In this document: piece by piece, positions 19,573 to 31,247 of the stretch
Layout of the letters: each line of letters opens with the position of its first letter
How positions within the stretch are numbered: the stretch's first letter is position 1
Assembly: GCF_018252635.1 (NCBI RefSeq)
Contig: NZ_JAGTXM010000004.1
Coordinates: forward strand, 372,001 to 436,000
DNA: 64,000 bases
Reading direction: 5' to 3'
Source of the DNA: Citrobacter amalonaticus
GTDB lineage: Bacteria; Pseudomonadota; Gammaproteobacteria; Enterobacterales; Enterobacteriaceae
Program-made: the position numbers and the translations under genes
The notes under the pieces: model-generated
What the model saw: the letters and a program-made list of their open reading frames with translations, nothing else
What the model was told of the DNA's origin: nothing
Databases searched by the model: none

Positions 19573-19958
19573 TAACTTAAAACCTCCGCCAGAGAACAAA
19601 AAGGTGTCACCTGGCAGTGCAGCAGGTGCAACCTGTTACGTTAAAAGGTTGTGAAATTGTTAATCAAGCTAGGTGTGTTAGTAACATTTAACAAGAGGAG
19701 ATACGCCGTAATGGGCTAAAAAGAGTGCATTTTGTCAGGATGATTTTCTGAGATGGCAGAATAAATGACGTTAATCATTCATATGGTGGCAATTAAACAG
19801 GATAATATGAAGGTGCAACCGCCCGATTTTTAGACGTTTTGTGTTATTTCACTACGATGACAAAAAAGCGTCGAAATATCAGTCATCAGCCTTTCAGAGA
19901 GATCTACTGTTTATTCAGCGTGGGTACGGTACTCTGCTGAAATAAGAGGAGGAGCTTA
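19573..19958. other. Divergent intergenic region, no gene seen
   Basis: This 386-base, A/T-rich gap separates the transporter from the divergent ydcF. It should hold promoters for both. I see no reading frame, hairpin with T tract, or recognisable operator that I would name. Confidence 0.5.
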
Positions 19959-20756
19959 ATGATGCAACCGTTCCCAAGACTTTCCGCCACCGCTCTTGAG
20001 GCGATCAATACGGTAGGGCAGTGGCTGGCGCAGGATGATTTCTGCGGAGGGCCCGCTTACCCGGCAGACTGCGTGGTACTGGCGGGCAATGCCGTCATCC
20101 CGACCATTGACGCGGCCTGTCAGATTGCCCAACAGCAAGAGGTTCCGCTGCTGATCGCCGGTGGGATTGGTCATTCCACGACCTTCCTGTATGCCGCCGT
20201 TGCCCAACATCCACGCTACAACACAATCCAGACGACCGGACGTGCGGAAGCCGCCATCCTGGCGGATATTGCCCGGCAGTTCTGGCACATTCCCGCAGAC
20301 AAAATCTGGCTGGAAGATCAGTCAACCAACTGTGGCGAGAACGCCCGTTTTAGTGCGCAGCTCATCGCGCAGGCCGCAGCACCGATTAACACGGCCATTG
20401 TGGTACAGGATCCCACGATGCAGCGGCGTACCGTGGCAACCTTCCGTCGGGTAACTCGTGACGATCCGGACGCCCCGCGCTGGCTGAGCCATCCGGGGTT
20501 TACGCCTGTGTTGAGTCAACAGGAGGACGACATCGTGTTCGCTAATGACCCTGGCGGTCTGTGGACCGTCGATCGTTACTTAGCGCTGGTGGTGGGCGAA
20601 ATCCCGCGCTTGCGCAATGATGAAACCGGCTATGGTCCTCGTGGGCGCGACTTCATTGTGCATGTGGATTTTCCGCCTGAGGTCGAGACCGCGTGGCAGA
20701 TCCTGCAACAGGATGCGGCGCTGAAAGAGGCGATGAACAACCGTTCGTTACGTTAG
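19959..20756 (+). CDS. ydcF: YdcF, DUF218 / SanA-ElyC family protein
   Basis: This 265-residue protein matches E. coli YdcF (266). The DUF218 core shows [14 protein letters not shown], then [24 protein letters not shown] and the C-terminal [12 protein letters not shown]. coli YdcF binds S-adenosylmethionine in its crystal structure, but its reaction is unknown. Related proteins (ElyC, SanA) act on envelope integrity. It has no signal peptide. It lies upstream of aldA, as in E. coli. Confidence 0.93.
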   Translation: MMQPFPRLSATALEAINTVGQWLAQDDFCGGPAYPADCVVLAGNAVIPTIDAACQIAQQQEVPLLIAGGIGHSTTFLYAAVAQHPRYNTIQTTGRAEAAILADIARQFWHIPADKIWLEDQSTNCGENARFSAQLIAQAAAPINTAIVVQDPTMQRRTVATFRRVTRDDPDAPRWLSHPGFTPVLSQQEDDIVFANDPGGLWTVDRYLALVVGEIPRLRNDETGYGPRGRDFIVHVDFPPEVETAWQILQQDAALKEAMNNRSLR

Positions 20757-20761
20757 TGTCT

Positions 20762-20793
20762 GCCCGTTTGGGGGTGTTTTCTCTCAAACGGGC
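20762..20793. terminator. Hairpin after ydcF, no T tract
   Basis: A 9-bp perfect inverted repeat (GCCCGTTTG and CAAACGGGC) begins six bases after the ydcF stop. It is followed by A residues rather than T residues, so it is a poor intrinsic terminator for ydcF. Confidence 0.4.
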
Positions 20794-20843
20794 AAAACAA
20801 AAAAGCCTGTATTTTTGTTCTTCCTTGCCTGACCCCTCTCTTT

Positions 20844-20859
20844 TATGAAGCAGTTCACA
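20844..20859. promoter_or_regulatory. CRP-like site upstream of aldA
   Basis: TATGA-AGCAGT-TCACA differs at one base from the CRP consensus arms TGTGA-N6-TCACA. It is centred about 100 bases before the aldA start. Catabolite control of aldA is known in E. coli. Confidence 0.6.
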
Positions 20860-20953
20860 GAATCACGACGCCAGCCGGGATCGCTGAGGCATGATTGATA
20901 TTTATTAACAATAGTTTTACTTGTTAAAAACAATTCAATCACAGGAGTAGCGC

Positions 20954-22393
20954 ATGTCAGTACCCGTACAACATCCTATGTATATCGATGGACAGTTTGT
21001 GACCTGGCACGAGGATGCCTGGATTGATGTCGTCAACCCGGCGACGGAAGAGGTGATCTCGCGCATTCCTGATGGTCGTGCCGAAGACGCGCGTAAAGCC
21101 ATTGACGCCGCAGACCGCGCGCAGGCGGAGTGGGAAGCGCTGCCCGCGATCGTTCGTGCCGGCTGGCTGCGCAAAATTGCCGCCGGGATCCGTGAACGTG
21201 CCGGGGAAATCAGCGCCTTAATTGTTGCGGAAGGGGGCAAAATTCAGCAACTGGCGGCGGTGGAGGTCTCTTTTACTGCCGATTATCTCGACTACATGGC
21301 AGAATGGGCTCGTCGTTATGAAGGCGAAATACTGCAAAGCGACCGTCCTGGCGAGAATATCTTACTGTTTAAGCGTGCGCTGGGGGTTACCACCGGGATC
21401 CTACCATGGAATTTCCCGTTCTTTCTGATAGCCCGTAAGCTGGCTCCGGCCTTACTGACCGGGAATACTATCGTAATTAAGCCCAGCGAATTCACGCCCA
21501 ATAACGCGATTGCGTTTGCCAAAATCGTCGATGAGATTGGCCTGCCTCGCGGTGTCTTTAACCTGGTGCTGGGGCGGGGTGAAACTGTCGGCCAGGAACT
21601 GGCGGGGAACCCAAAAGTGGCGATGGTCAGCATGACCGGCAGCGTGGCGGCGGGTGAGAAAATTATGGCGACGGCGGCAAAGAATATCACCAAAGTGTGC
21701 CTGGAACTGGGAGGGAAGGCGCCGGCCATTGTGATGGATGATGCCGATCTTGAACTGGCGGTCAAAGCGATTGTGGATTCACGCGTTATCAATACCGGGC
21801 AGGTCTGTAACTGCGCTGAGCGCGTATACGTACAAAAAGGGATTTATGACCAGTTCGTAAACCGTCTGGGCGAAGCCCTGAAAGCGGTACAGTTCGGCAA
21901 CCCAGGTGAACGTAACGATATTGCCATGGGGCCGCTGATCAACGCCGCCGCTCTGCAGCGTGTGGAACAGAAAGTGGCGAAGGCGGTACAGGAGGGGGCG
22001 CGAGTGGTGCTTGGTGGCAAAGCCGTTGAGGGCAAAGGTTACTACTATCCGCCAACGCTGCTGCTGGATGTCCGCCAGGAGATGGCCATCATGCATGAAG
22101 AGACTTTTGGACCGGTGCTGCCGGTGGTGGTTTTCAATACCCTGGAAGAGGCAATCGCGATGGCTAATGACAGTGATTACGGTCTGACGTCGTCAATTTA
22201 TACCCAGAATCTCAATGTAGCGATGAAAGCCATTAAAGGACTGAAGTTTGGTGAGACCTATATTAATCGCGAGAACTTTGAAGCGATGCAAGGTTTCCAC
22301 GCCGGCTGGCGTAAATCCGGGATTGGCGGTGCTGACGGCAAGCACGGGCTGAATGAATATCTGCAAACTCAGGTGGTCTATCTACAGTCCTGA
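20954..22393 (+). CDS. aldA: Aldehyde dehydrogenase A (lactaldehyde/glycolaldehyde)
   Basis: AldA oxidises L-lactaldehyde and glycolaldehyde with NAD+, serving fucose, rhamnose and glycol catabolism. The 479-residue length equals E. coli AldA and the N-terminus MSVPVQHPMYIDGQFVTW is nearly identical. The catalytic Cys lies in NTGQVCNCAERV and the Glu in LELGGKAPAIV; the coenzyme segment is ILPWNFPFF. It has its own promoter region with a CRP-like site. It converges on gapC, with a shared hairpin between. Confidence 0.97.
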   Translation: MSVPVQHPMYIDGQFVTWHEDAWIDVVNPATEEVISRIPDGRAEDARKAIDAADRAQAEWEALPAIVRAGWLRKIAAGIRERAGEISALIVAEGGKIQQLAAVEVSFTADYLDYMAEWARRYEGEILQSDRPGENILLFKRALGVTTGILPWNFPFFLIARKLAPALLTGNTIVIKPSEFTPNNAIAFAKIVDEIGLPRGVFNLVLGRGETVGQELAGNPKVAMVSMTGSVAAGEKIMATAAKNITKVCLELGGKAPAIVMDDADLELAVKAIVDSRVINTGQVCNCAERVYVQKGIYDQFVNRLGEALKAVQFGNPGERNDIAMGPLINAAALQRVEQKVAKAVQEGARVVLGGKAVEGKGYYYPPTLLLDVRQEMAIMHEETFGPVLPVVVFNTLEEAIAMANDSDYGLTSSIYTQNLNVAMKAIKGLKFGETYINRENFEAMQGFHAGWRKSGIGGADGKHGLNEYLQTQVVYLQS

Positions 22394-22405
22394 TCGGCGG
22401 AGAAA

Positions 22406-22425
22406 GGCGGAGGTTTTCCTCCGCC
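22406..22425. terminator. Shared hairpin between aldA and gapC
   Basis: The perfect stem GGCGGAGG-tttt-CCTCCGCC lies between the two convergent stops. The T run is short on both strands, so it is probably a weak bidirectional terminator. Confidence 0.5.
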
Positions 22426-22432
22426 TCTACGC

Positions 22433-23434
22433 TTAGAGTTTGACGAACTTATCAAGGGTACGGATTAATTGTGTCACGAAGCCGTATTCGTTGTCGTACC
22501 AGGCTACGGTTTTCACCAGTTGTAGATCGCCCACCTCGGTGATCTCGGTCTGGGTGGCATCAAACACGGAACCAAAATGAGAACCGATGACGTCAGAGGA
22601 AACAATTTCTTCATCGGTATAACCAAAAGATTCATTGTTGTGCGTCGCTTTCTTCAACGCGTTATTAACCTCTTCTGCCGTCACTTTCTTAGCCAGAATC
22701 GACACCAGTTCGGTGACAGAACCGGTTTTCACCGGTACGCGCTGAGCATGACCTTTCAGCTTGCCGCTGAGATCAGGGATAACGAGACCAATCGCTTTAG
22801 CCGCGCCCGTCGTGTGCGGAATAATGTTTTCAGCGGCCGCGCGCGATGCACGCAGATCCTTGCCACGCGGACCATCCACCAACGACTGCGTGCCGGTGTA
22901 AGCGTGAATCGTGGTCATGGTACCCGCTTTAATTCCGAAGTTGTCGTGTAGCGCTTTCGCCATCGGCGCCAGGCAGTTAGTGGTGCAGGAGGCCACCGAG
23001 ACAATCACATCACTGGCATTCAGCGTGTCATCGTTAACGTTGTAGACAATGGTCTTCATATCGCCCGCCGGCGCGGAGATCAGTACTTTTTTCGCCCCAG
23101 CATCGATATGCGCCTGAGACTTCTCGGTTGAGGTATAGAAGCCAGTGCATTCAATGATGACTTCCGCTCCTTTCGCTTTCCACGGGATATTTTTAGCGTC
23201 TTTCTCTGCATAAACCGCGATCGTTTTCCCGTCAACAATCAGTGCGTCTTCGGTAAAGTCAACGCTCCACGGGAACGGGCCGTAGTTTGAGTCATGCTTA
23301 AGCAGATAGGCGAGGATTTTAGGGGAGGTGAGGTCGTTGATCGCGACCACATCAACACTGCTTTTGACTTCGAGTAACCGACGCAACACCAGGCGACCAA
23401 TACGACCAAAACCGTTAATGCCAATTTTACTCAT
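22433..23434 (-). CDS. gapC: Glyceraldehyde-3-phosphate dehydrogenase GapC (intact)
   Basis: The start [15 protein letters not shown] gives 333 residues; an in-frame start ten codons upstream adds nothing family-like. This is a complete phosphorylating GAPDH, with the Rossmann N-terminus, AINDLT (Asp for NAD preference), and the catalytic Cys150 in [12 protein letters not shown]. The frame is open end to end. In E. coli K-12 the gene at this place is a frameshifted pseudogene, so this copy shows the ancestral state. It lies between aldA and cybB, as there. Whether it is glycolytic or specialised cannot be told. Confidence 0.9.
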   Translation of the reverse strand: MSKIGINGFGRIGRLVLRRLLEVKSSVDVVAINDLTSPKILAYLLKHDSNYGPFPWSVDFTEDALIVDGKTIAVYAEKDAKNIPWKAKGAEVIIECTGFYTSTEKSQAHIDAGAKKVLISAPAGDMKTIVYNVNDDTLNASDVIVSVASCTTNCLAPMAKALHDNFGIKAGTMTTIHAYTGTQSLVDGPRGKDLRASRAAAENIIPHTTGAAKAIGLVIPDLSGKLKGHAQRVPVKTGSVTELVSILAKKVTAEEVNNALKKATHNNESFGYTDEEIVSSDVIGSHFGSVFDATQTEITEVGDLQLVKTVAWYDNEYGFVTQLIRTLDKFVKL

Positions 23435-23621
23435 GATTAACTCCTGTGAGGATGTAGCGGACATTCTTTTTCCCTACCAGGCATAGTCCAGGATGGCGAG
23501 GGGAGCAATCGCACTTCTTGCCGTTAACCCTAACTGTCTGAAATGCAGCGCAGAAAAGTTAATGAATTTTTAAGGAAAGATCGCTATGTTGTCGCTTTAT
23601 TGTTTTTACTCAGGAAGTGTT

Positions 23622-24149
23622 ATGGGCAATAAGTACTCAAGCCTGCAGATTGGCATCCACTGGTTGGTCTTTTTACTGGTGATTGTCGCTTACTGTGCGA
23701 TGGAGTTTCGGGGTTTTTTCCCACGCAGCGATCGTCCCCTCATTAATATGATTCACGTTTCTAGCGGGATAGCGATTCTGGTGCTGATGGTAGCGCGTTT
23801 ACTGATCAGACTGAAATATCCTGCTCCTCCCATCGTGCCCAAACCGAAGCCGATGATGACCGGACTGGCGCATCTGGGGCACCTTGTGATTTACCTGCTG
23901 TTCATCGCGCTGCCATTAATCGGCCTGGTGATGATGTACAACCGTGGGAATTCGTGGATGGCCTTTGGGCTGGTGATGCCGCATGCGGCGGAAGGGAACT
24001 TTGACCTGGTGGATACGCTGAAATCCTGGCATATCACGCTGGCGAATCTCGGCTATGTTGTCATTGCGCTGCACGCCGCTGCCGCGTTGATGCACCATTA
24101 TTTCTGGAAAGACAATACATTGCTGCGCATGATGCCGCGTAAGCGATAG
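23622..24149 (+). CDS. cybB: Cytochrome b561 CybB (superoxide:quinone oxidase)
   Basis: The start MGNKYSSLQIGIHWL follows AGGAAG and gives 175 residues, one fewer than E. coli CybB; an upstream ATG at 23586 is not preferred. Four transmembrane helices carry the heme-ligand histidines (IHWL in helix 1, MIHVSSG in helix 2, and late-helix histidines including LHAAAALMHHYFW). CybB is an inner-membrane di-heme protein that oxidises superoxide and passes electrons to ubiquinone. Confidence 0.93.
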   Translation: MGNKYSSLQIGIHWLVFLLVIVAYCAMEFRGFFPRSDRPLINMIHVSSGIAILVLMVARLLIRLKYPAPPIVPKPKPMMTGLAHLGHLVIYLLFIALPLIGLVMMYNRGNSWMAFGLVMPHAAEGNFDLVDTLKSWHITLANLGYVVIALHAAAALMHHYFWKDNTLLRMMPRKR

Positions 24150-24298
24150 CGTGATTTATCAGGCGCGGGGAGCAATCCCCGCACTGATTCTGTATGTGAT
24201 GCTATTGAAGTCGCAGCGGTCTTTGTTCTATCACTTATCCTTAATCCCATTCTCTACAGGCATGACTCTCTCCTTTTCATTAGCATCACAATGCTGTT

Positions 24299-24318
24299 AC
24301 TATACCCCCCTATAGTAT
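24299..24318. promoter_or_regulatory. FrmR operator
   Basis: A dyad of the form ACTATA-CCCCCC-TATAGTAT, with a run of C residues between A/T arms, sits 12 bases before the frmR start. This is the layout of CsoR/RcnR-family operators, including that of frmRAB. FrmR bound here would block transcription until formaldehyde is sensed. Confidence 0.8.
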
Positions 24319-24330
24319 CAAGGAGAGCGT

Positions 24331-25757
<1,427 letters not shown>

Positions 25758-25763
25758 TTCATC

Positions 25764-25799
25764 CGCCAGCGGAAATTCCCGCTGGCGCTTTCTTTTTTT
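25764..25799 (+). terminator. frmRA intrinsic terminator
   Basis: The stem CGCCAGCGG-aaatt-CCCGCTGGCG is followed by CTTTCTTTTTTT, seven bases past the frmA stop. It is a strong Rho-independent terminator. Confidence 0.88.
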
Positions 25800-25844
25800 A
25801 ACATAAATGTTGTCAAACTGTGACGAAAACGGCGCTTTTGCCGG

Positions 25845-25871
25845 TAAGTAAACCTCGCAAAATGCCGATGA
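25845..25871 (+). promoter_or_regulatory. FliA (sigma-28) type promoter of trg
   Basis: GCCGATGA at 25864-25871 differs by one base from the sigma-28 -10 GCCGATAA. TAAG lies 15 bases upstream, where TAAA is expected. The site is about 50 bases before the trg start. Trg is a late flagellar-class gene in E. coli. Confidence 0.65.
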
Positions 25872-25922
25872 CTATCTAACGGGCGCGTATTACGCATTAA
25901 TCCTACAAGAGAGTCGACGGTC

Positions 25923-27611
25923 ATGGACAACACATCATCGATGCAAGCACCACATAAGCTGGGCTTTCTGCATCACATCAGGCTGGTTCCGCTGTTTTCC
26001 TCCATTCTCGGTGGCATCCTTTTACTGTTCGCGCTGAGCTCCGGTCTCGCGGGCTACTTTCTCATGCAGGCTGACCGCGATCAGCGGGACGTGACGGATG
26101 AGATCCAGGTCCGCATGGGACTATCGAACAGTTCGAACCACCTGCGTACCGCGCGAATCAACATGATTCATGCCGGCGCGGCGAGTCGAATTGCCGAAAT
26201 GGATGACATGAAGGCCAATATTGCGGCAGCGGAAAAACGTATCAAACAGTCTGAGGAAGGGTTTAACGTTTACATGGCGCGCAAGGTGAAAACGCCTGCG
26301 GATGAAGCGCTGGATGGCGAACTGGAGAGCAGTTTCAAAGCCTATGTTGCGGGAATGCAACCGATGCTTAAGTTCGCCAAAAACGGTATGTTTGAAGCGA
26401 TTATCAACCATGAAAGCGAACAGGCAAGGCTACTGGATGACAGTTATAACAAGGTCCTACTGAAGGCAATTGAGCTGCGCATGGCGCGCGCGAATCAGCT
26501 TAGCGAACAGGCACATCAGCGCACTCAACTGGGCATGATATTCATGATTGGCGCCTTTGGTCTGGCGCTGGTGCTGACGCTGATAACCTTTATTATTCTG
26601 CGCCGTACCGTCATTCAGCCGTTGCAGCATGCCGCGCAGCGTATCGAACAAATTGCTGCCGGCGATCTCACCATGCAGGATGAGCCAACCGGGCGCAGTG
26701 AAATTGGGCGTCTGAGTCGCCACCTGCAACAGATGCAACGATCGCTGGTGCAAACGGTCGGCTCGGTGCGTCAGGGGGCAGAGGAGATTTACCGTGGCAC
26801 CAGCGAAATCTCGGCGGGGAATACCGACTTGTCTTCACGCACCGAGGAGCAGGCTGCGGCGATCGAACAGACGGCGGCCAGCATGGAAGAGTTGACCGCG
26901 ACGGTGAAGCAAAATGCCGATAACGCGCACCATGCCAGTAAACTGGCGGAAGACGCGTCTGGTAAAGCCAGCCGTGGCGGGCAGATGGTCTCCGGCGTGG
27001 TCCAGACGATGGGCAATATTTCGACCAGTTCGAAGAAAATCTCTGAGATCACCGCGGTGATTAACAGCATCGCTTTCCAGACCAATATTCTGGCGCTGAA
27101 CGCGGCGGTAGAGGCGGCGCGTGCCGGTGAGCAAGGGCGTGGATTCGCCGTGGTTGCCAGTGAGGTCCGCACGCTGGCCAGTCGCAGCGCCCAGGCGGCG
27201 AAAGAGATTGAAGGGCTGATCAGCGAATCCGTACGCCTTATCGATCAGGGTTCCGGTGAAGTGGTTGCGGCGGGTAACACCATGACCGATATCGTGGAGG
27301 CGGTAAAACGTGTCACCGATATCATGCTGGAAATTGCGGCAGCGTCGGACGAGCAGAGCCGTGGGATCGTGCAGGTCAGTCAGGCTATCTCTGAGATGGA
27401 TAAAGTGACTCAGCAGAACGCTTCGCTGGTGGAAGAAGCCTCTGCGGCGGCGGCATCGCTGGAAGAGCAGGCGGCACGTCTGACCGAAGCGGTGGGCACG
27501 TTCCGCTTACAGGGTGGGCGGACAAGCAAGCGCGTGTCGACAGCAAACACGCCCGTTCAGCCTCTTTCCCAGCCGGTGACCGATCACGGGGATAACTGGG
27601 AAACTTTCTAA
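25923..27611 (+). CDS. trg: Methyl-accepting chemotaxis protein Trg (ribose/galactose), with NWETF tail
   Basis: Trg senses ribose and galactose through their periplasmic binding proteins. The 562 residues show transmembrane helix 1 (about 20-45), a periplasmic four-helix domain, transmembrane helix 2 (about 205-230), HAMP, and the signalling tip with [20 protein letters not shown] near residue 383. The N-terminal half tracks E. coli Trg closely. Unlike E. coli Trg (546 residues), which lacks it, this one ends in NWETF (558-562), the CheR/CheB docking pentapeptide of Tar and Tsr, after a flexible Pro/Thr/Ser-rich linker. The gene is monocistronic with a FliA-type promoter. Confidence 0.93.
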   Translation: MDNTSSMQAPHKLGFLHHIRLVPLFSSILGGILLLFALSSGLAGYFLMQADRDQRDVTDEIQVRMGLSNSSNHLRTARINMIHAGAASRIAEMDDMKANIAAAEKRIKQSEEGFNVYMARKVKTPADEALDGELESSFKAYVAGMQPMLKFAKNGMFEAIINHESEQARLLDDSYNKVLLKAIELRMARANQLSEQAHQRTQLGMIFMIGAFGLALVLTLITFIILRRTVIQPLQHAAQRIEQIAAGDLTMQDEPTGRSEIGRLSRHLQQMQRSLVQTVGSVRQGAEEIYRGTSEISAGNTDLSSRTEEQAAAIEQTAASMEELTATVKQNADNAHHASKLAEDASGKASRGGQMVSGVVQTMGNISTSSKKISEITAVINSIAFQTNILALNAAVEAARAGEQGRGFAVVASEVRTLASRSAQAAKEIEGLISESVRLIDQGSGEVVAAGNTMTDIVEAVKRVTDIMLEIAAASDEQSRGIVQVSQAISEMDKVTQQNASLVEEASAAAASLEEQAARLTEAVGTFRLQGGRTSKRVSTANTPVQPLSQPVTDHGDNWETF

Positions 27612-27616
27612 ACGCC

Positions 27617-27656
27617 AGTGCCGGGTGAAGGCGCAAAGGCGCCTCATCCGGCCTGT
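27617..27656. repeat. REP element after trg
   Basis: The sequence TGCCGGGTGAAGGCG-caaag-GCGCCTCATCCGGCC is a REP palindromic unit just past the trg stop, between the convergent trg and ydcI. Confidence 0.85.
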
Positions 27657-27664
27657 CTGACAGG

Positions 27665-28588
27665 TTATAACGGCATCGATTTACGGATGGCGGCAATTAA
27701 ACTTTGTGCGCCAGAAGAGAGCGGTGAATCCACGCGGGTAAGGATACCGATTGGCTCACCTGCGCCCTGCGTGGGTACAGGCAGTGAGACCAGCGTCGCC
27801 TGGCGCAAATCCTCTTTTACCGCGCCTGACGGCACAAACCAGACGTAGTTATAATCAACCGTTAACTGGCGCGACAGCGACGCGGAGAGCGTCTCAATGC
27901 AGCCGCCAGGCATCTTACAGCCCTGACTTTGCAACAGGGTCTCGGCATTTTGTCGCGGTACCGTGCCTTTTGGCGAAACGACAACGGGCCACTCCATCAC
28001 GCGACTCAGCGTCACATTTTCCTGCAATAACGGGTGATTGGGACGCACGACCAGCTTTAACGACTCAAGAAACAGCAGCTCATAATTGAGGCCGCTCATC
28101 AATTCCGGATCGGACATCCGGCCAATGCCGATGTCGATCTCGCCGGATTTCAGGCCCGCCAGCAGCATGGTGTTGTTCATCGTCGCCACCTGTAGCGTGG
28201 TCTCTTTTTGTTGTTGATGAAATGGCCCGATGACCGACGGAAGAATACCCAGCGCGGCGGTCGGCAGCGCGCCGATTCTTACCACATCATTGTTAAGACC
28301 TTCTTTACGATTCAGCGCCTGACCGGCGGTGTTGAGCGCATCAAGGACTTTCACCGCATGGGTTAAGAACTGCTCGCCGGGCAACGTCAGTTGCGCACCG
28401 AGTCGTCCGCGCTCGAAGAGGCGGGTACCGGTCAGTTGCTCCAGTTCGTTAAGCGTCTTGGAAAGCGCAGGCTGGCTGAGATTAAGGGTTTCTGCTGCGC
28501 GCCCCAGGGTTCCTTGTTGAGCGACAGCGACAAATGTATGAAGATGGCGCAATCGGATGCGCTGACTGAACAGACTATTTTTTTCCAT
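27665..28588 (-). CDS. ydcI: LysR-family regulator YdcI
   Basis: The start MEKNSLFSQRIRLRHL gives 307 residues, as in E. coli YdcI; the longer open frame upstream is A/T-rich leader. A winged helix-turn-helix (TLGRAAETLNLSQPALSKTL) is followed by a periplasmic-binding-like effector domain. YdcI is a broadly conserved regulator linked to acid and stress resistance in Salmonella and E. coli. It is divergent from the pyrophosphatase gene; a small palindrome (ACTTA-tt-TAAGT, 28675-28686) lies in the gap. Confidence 0.94.
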   Translation of the reverse strand: MEKNSLFSQRIRLRHLHTFVAVAQQGTLGRAAETLNLSQPALSKTLNELEQLTGTRLFERGRLGAQLTLPGEQFLTHAVKVLDALNTAGQALNRKEGLNNDVVRIGALPTAALGILPSVIGPFHQQQKETTLQVATMNNTMLLAGLKSGEIDIGIGRMSDPELMSGLNYELLFLESLKLVVRPNHPLLQENVTLSRVMEWPVVVSPKGTVPRQNAETLLQSQGCKMPGGCIETLSASLSRQLTVDYNYVWFVPSGAVKEDLRQATLVSLPVPTQGAGEPIGILTRVDSPLSSGAQSLIAAIRKSMPL

Positions 28589-28713
28589 AAGCGATGTTAA
28601 GAACAGAGCGGTGCCGGTGACAAGTAAAGTTGTTTGTTTTTGATAACTTGATTGCAAAATATTATTAACATTTAACTTATTTAAGTAACAGCACTTTCTC
28701 TTCGGAGGCAAAA

Positions 28714-29634
28714 ATGATCCATGTCGTAGGCCACCTTAATCCGGACAGTGACGCCATCTGTACCGCCTATATGGCTGCGCGCTGGTTGAACCTGCGCGGA
28801 CGTCAGGCCACCGCCTGGCGGCTGGGTGAACCCAATCGCGAAACCCAATTTCTGTTTGAGCGTGCGGGGCTGGCCATGCCGCCGTTGCTGGCGATGCCGC
28901 TGACAGACCTTGACGTCTGGTTAGTGGATTTCACCGAGCCCACGCAGGGGCCCGAAACTCTCCAGACAAGTAATATCGTGGGTATTATCGATCATCACCG
29001 TCTGGGTGGACTGGTGACCCGTTTGCCGCCAGAAGTCTGGATAAAACCGGTGGGCAGCAGCGCCACGCTGCTATGGCAATTGATGAGCCCGGAGGACAGA
29101 GCTTCGATAACCTCGGCGCAGGCGCAATTGCTGCTGGGCGCAATAATGAGTGACACTGTCACGCTACGTTCGCCCACCGCAACGGCGGATGACCGTCTGG
29201 CCGTTGAAGAACTGACACCCCTTGCCAGCGTTGATCTCGCCGCGTTCAGCGCTGAATTGCTGAGTGCGAAAACCAGCGTCGAAGGATTGAGCGCCAGTGA
29301 ACTGCTGCAAAAGGATATCAAGCGTTTCACCATCAATGGTCAGCAGGTGAGCGTTGCTCAGATCGAGCTGTATGCGTTAAGCCAGGTCGCTGACGCGATG
29401 GATGCACTGCGTAAAGAGATGGCTGATTACGCTTCTCGCAGCGGGGCGGATTTGGTGGTGCTGATGTTGACAGATATCAACGCCGGCAATTCGCAACTCT
29501 GGTTTGCTGGCCCGCGCCAACTGGAACTGGCGCAACCGGTGACGGTGGAAGGGATGTTGAGCCGCAAGAAACAGATGCTGCCGTGGCTGGAAAACCATGT
29601 CGCAAAAGTAGACCAGGCAAAACGGGCTGAGTGA
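28714..29634 (+). CDS. ppaC: Manganese-dependent (class II, DHH) inorganic pyrophosphatase-like protein
   Basis: This 306-residue protein has the DHH-superfamily metal motifs: HLNPDSDA (His7, Asp11, Asp13), DFTEP (Asp72) and IIDHHRLG (Asp93-His94-His95). A C-terminal DHHA2 domain ends with the substrate motif SRKKQ. This is the class II family I pyrophosphatase pattern that hydrolyses PPi to two phosphates with Mn2+. E. coli K-12 relies on the unrelated class I Ppa and has no gene here. It is divergent from ydcI and convergent with pcaG. Why a second pyrophosphatase is kept is unknown. Confidence 0.88.
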   Translation: MIHVVGHLNPDSDAICTAYMAARWLNLRGRQATAWRLGEPNRETQFLFERAGLAMPPLLAMPLTDLDVWLVDFTEPTQGPETLQTSNIVGIIDHHRLGGLVTRLPPEVWIKPVGSSATLLWQLMSPEDRASITSAQAQLLLGAIMSDTVTLRSPTATADDRLAVEELTPLASVDLAAFSAELLSAKTSVEGLSASELLQKDIKRFTINGQQVSVAQIELYALSQVADAMDALRKEMADYASRSGADLVVLMLTDINAGNSQLWFAGPRQLELAQPVTVEGMLSRKKQMLPWLENHVAKVDQAKRAE

Positions 29635-29644
29635 TTCAGCCCGT
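29622..29644. terminator. Bidirectional hairpin between ppaC and pcaG
   Basis: A perfect stem ACGGGCTGA-gtgat-TCAGCCCGT overlaps the ppaC stop codon. The plus-strand T tract (TCTCTT) is modest. It lies between convergent stops, so it may serve both genes. Confidence 0.55.
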
Positions 29645-29652
29645 TCTCTTCA

Positions 29653-31055
<1,403 letters not shown>

Positions 31056-31096
31056 TCAGAGAGTGTGTGTAAATGCAATGTTAATTAAAAGTGAAT

Positions 31097-31116
31097 TTAT
31101 GTCGTTTATTACATAA
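31097..31116. promoter_or_regulatory. Inverted repeat between pcaH and ydcJ
   Basis: TTATGT-N8-ACATAA is a perfect 6+6 dyad in the divergent control region. Its T-N11-A-like spacing suits a LysR-type or similar dimeric regulator. No regulator is assigned. Confidence 0.4.
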
Positions 31117-31247
31117 CCAGTGGCTATGCAATGAAGCAGGCGTTGACCGGGAGCGAATTCAGGTGAGATCACACTTTGTAAATTCTTCCCCCCGGAGTGA
31201 ATGGCGTTTCCTACACTCCAGGTAACATTCACTGGAGGCATGACATT

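Noticed and set aside
24150-24298. Search for the sRNA RydC after cybB, where E. coli carries it
   Set aside because: No sequence resembling the RydC 5' end or pseudoknot as I recall it is visible in this gap.
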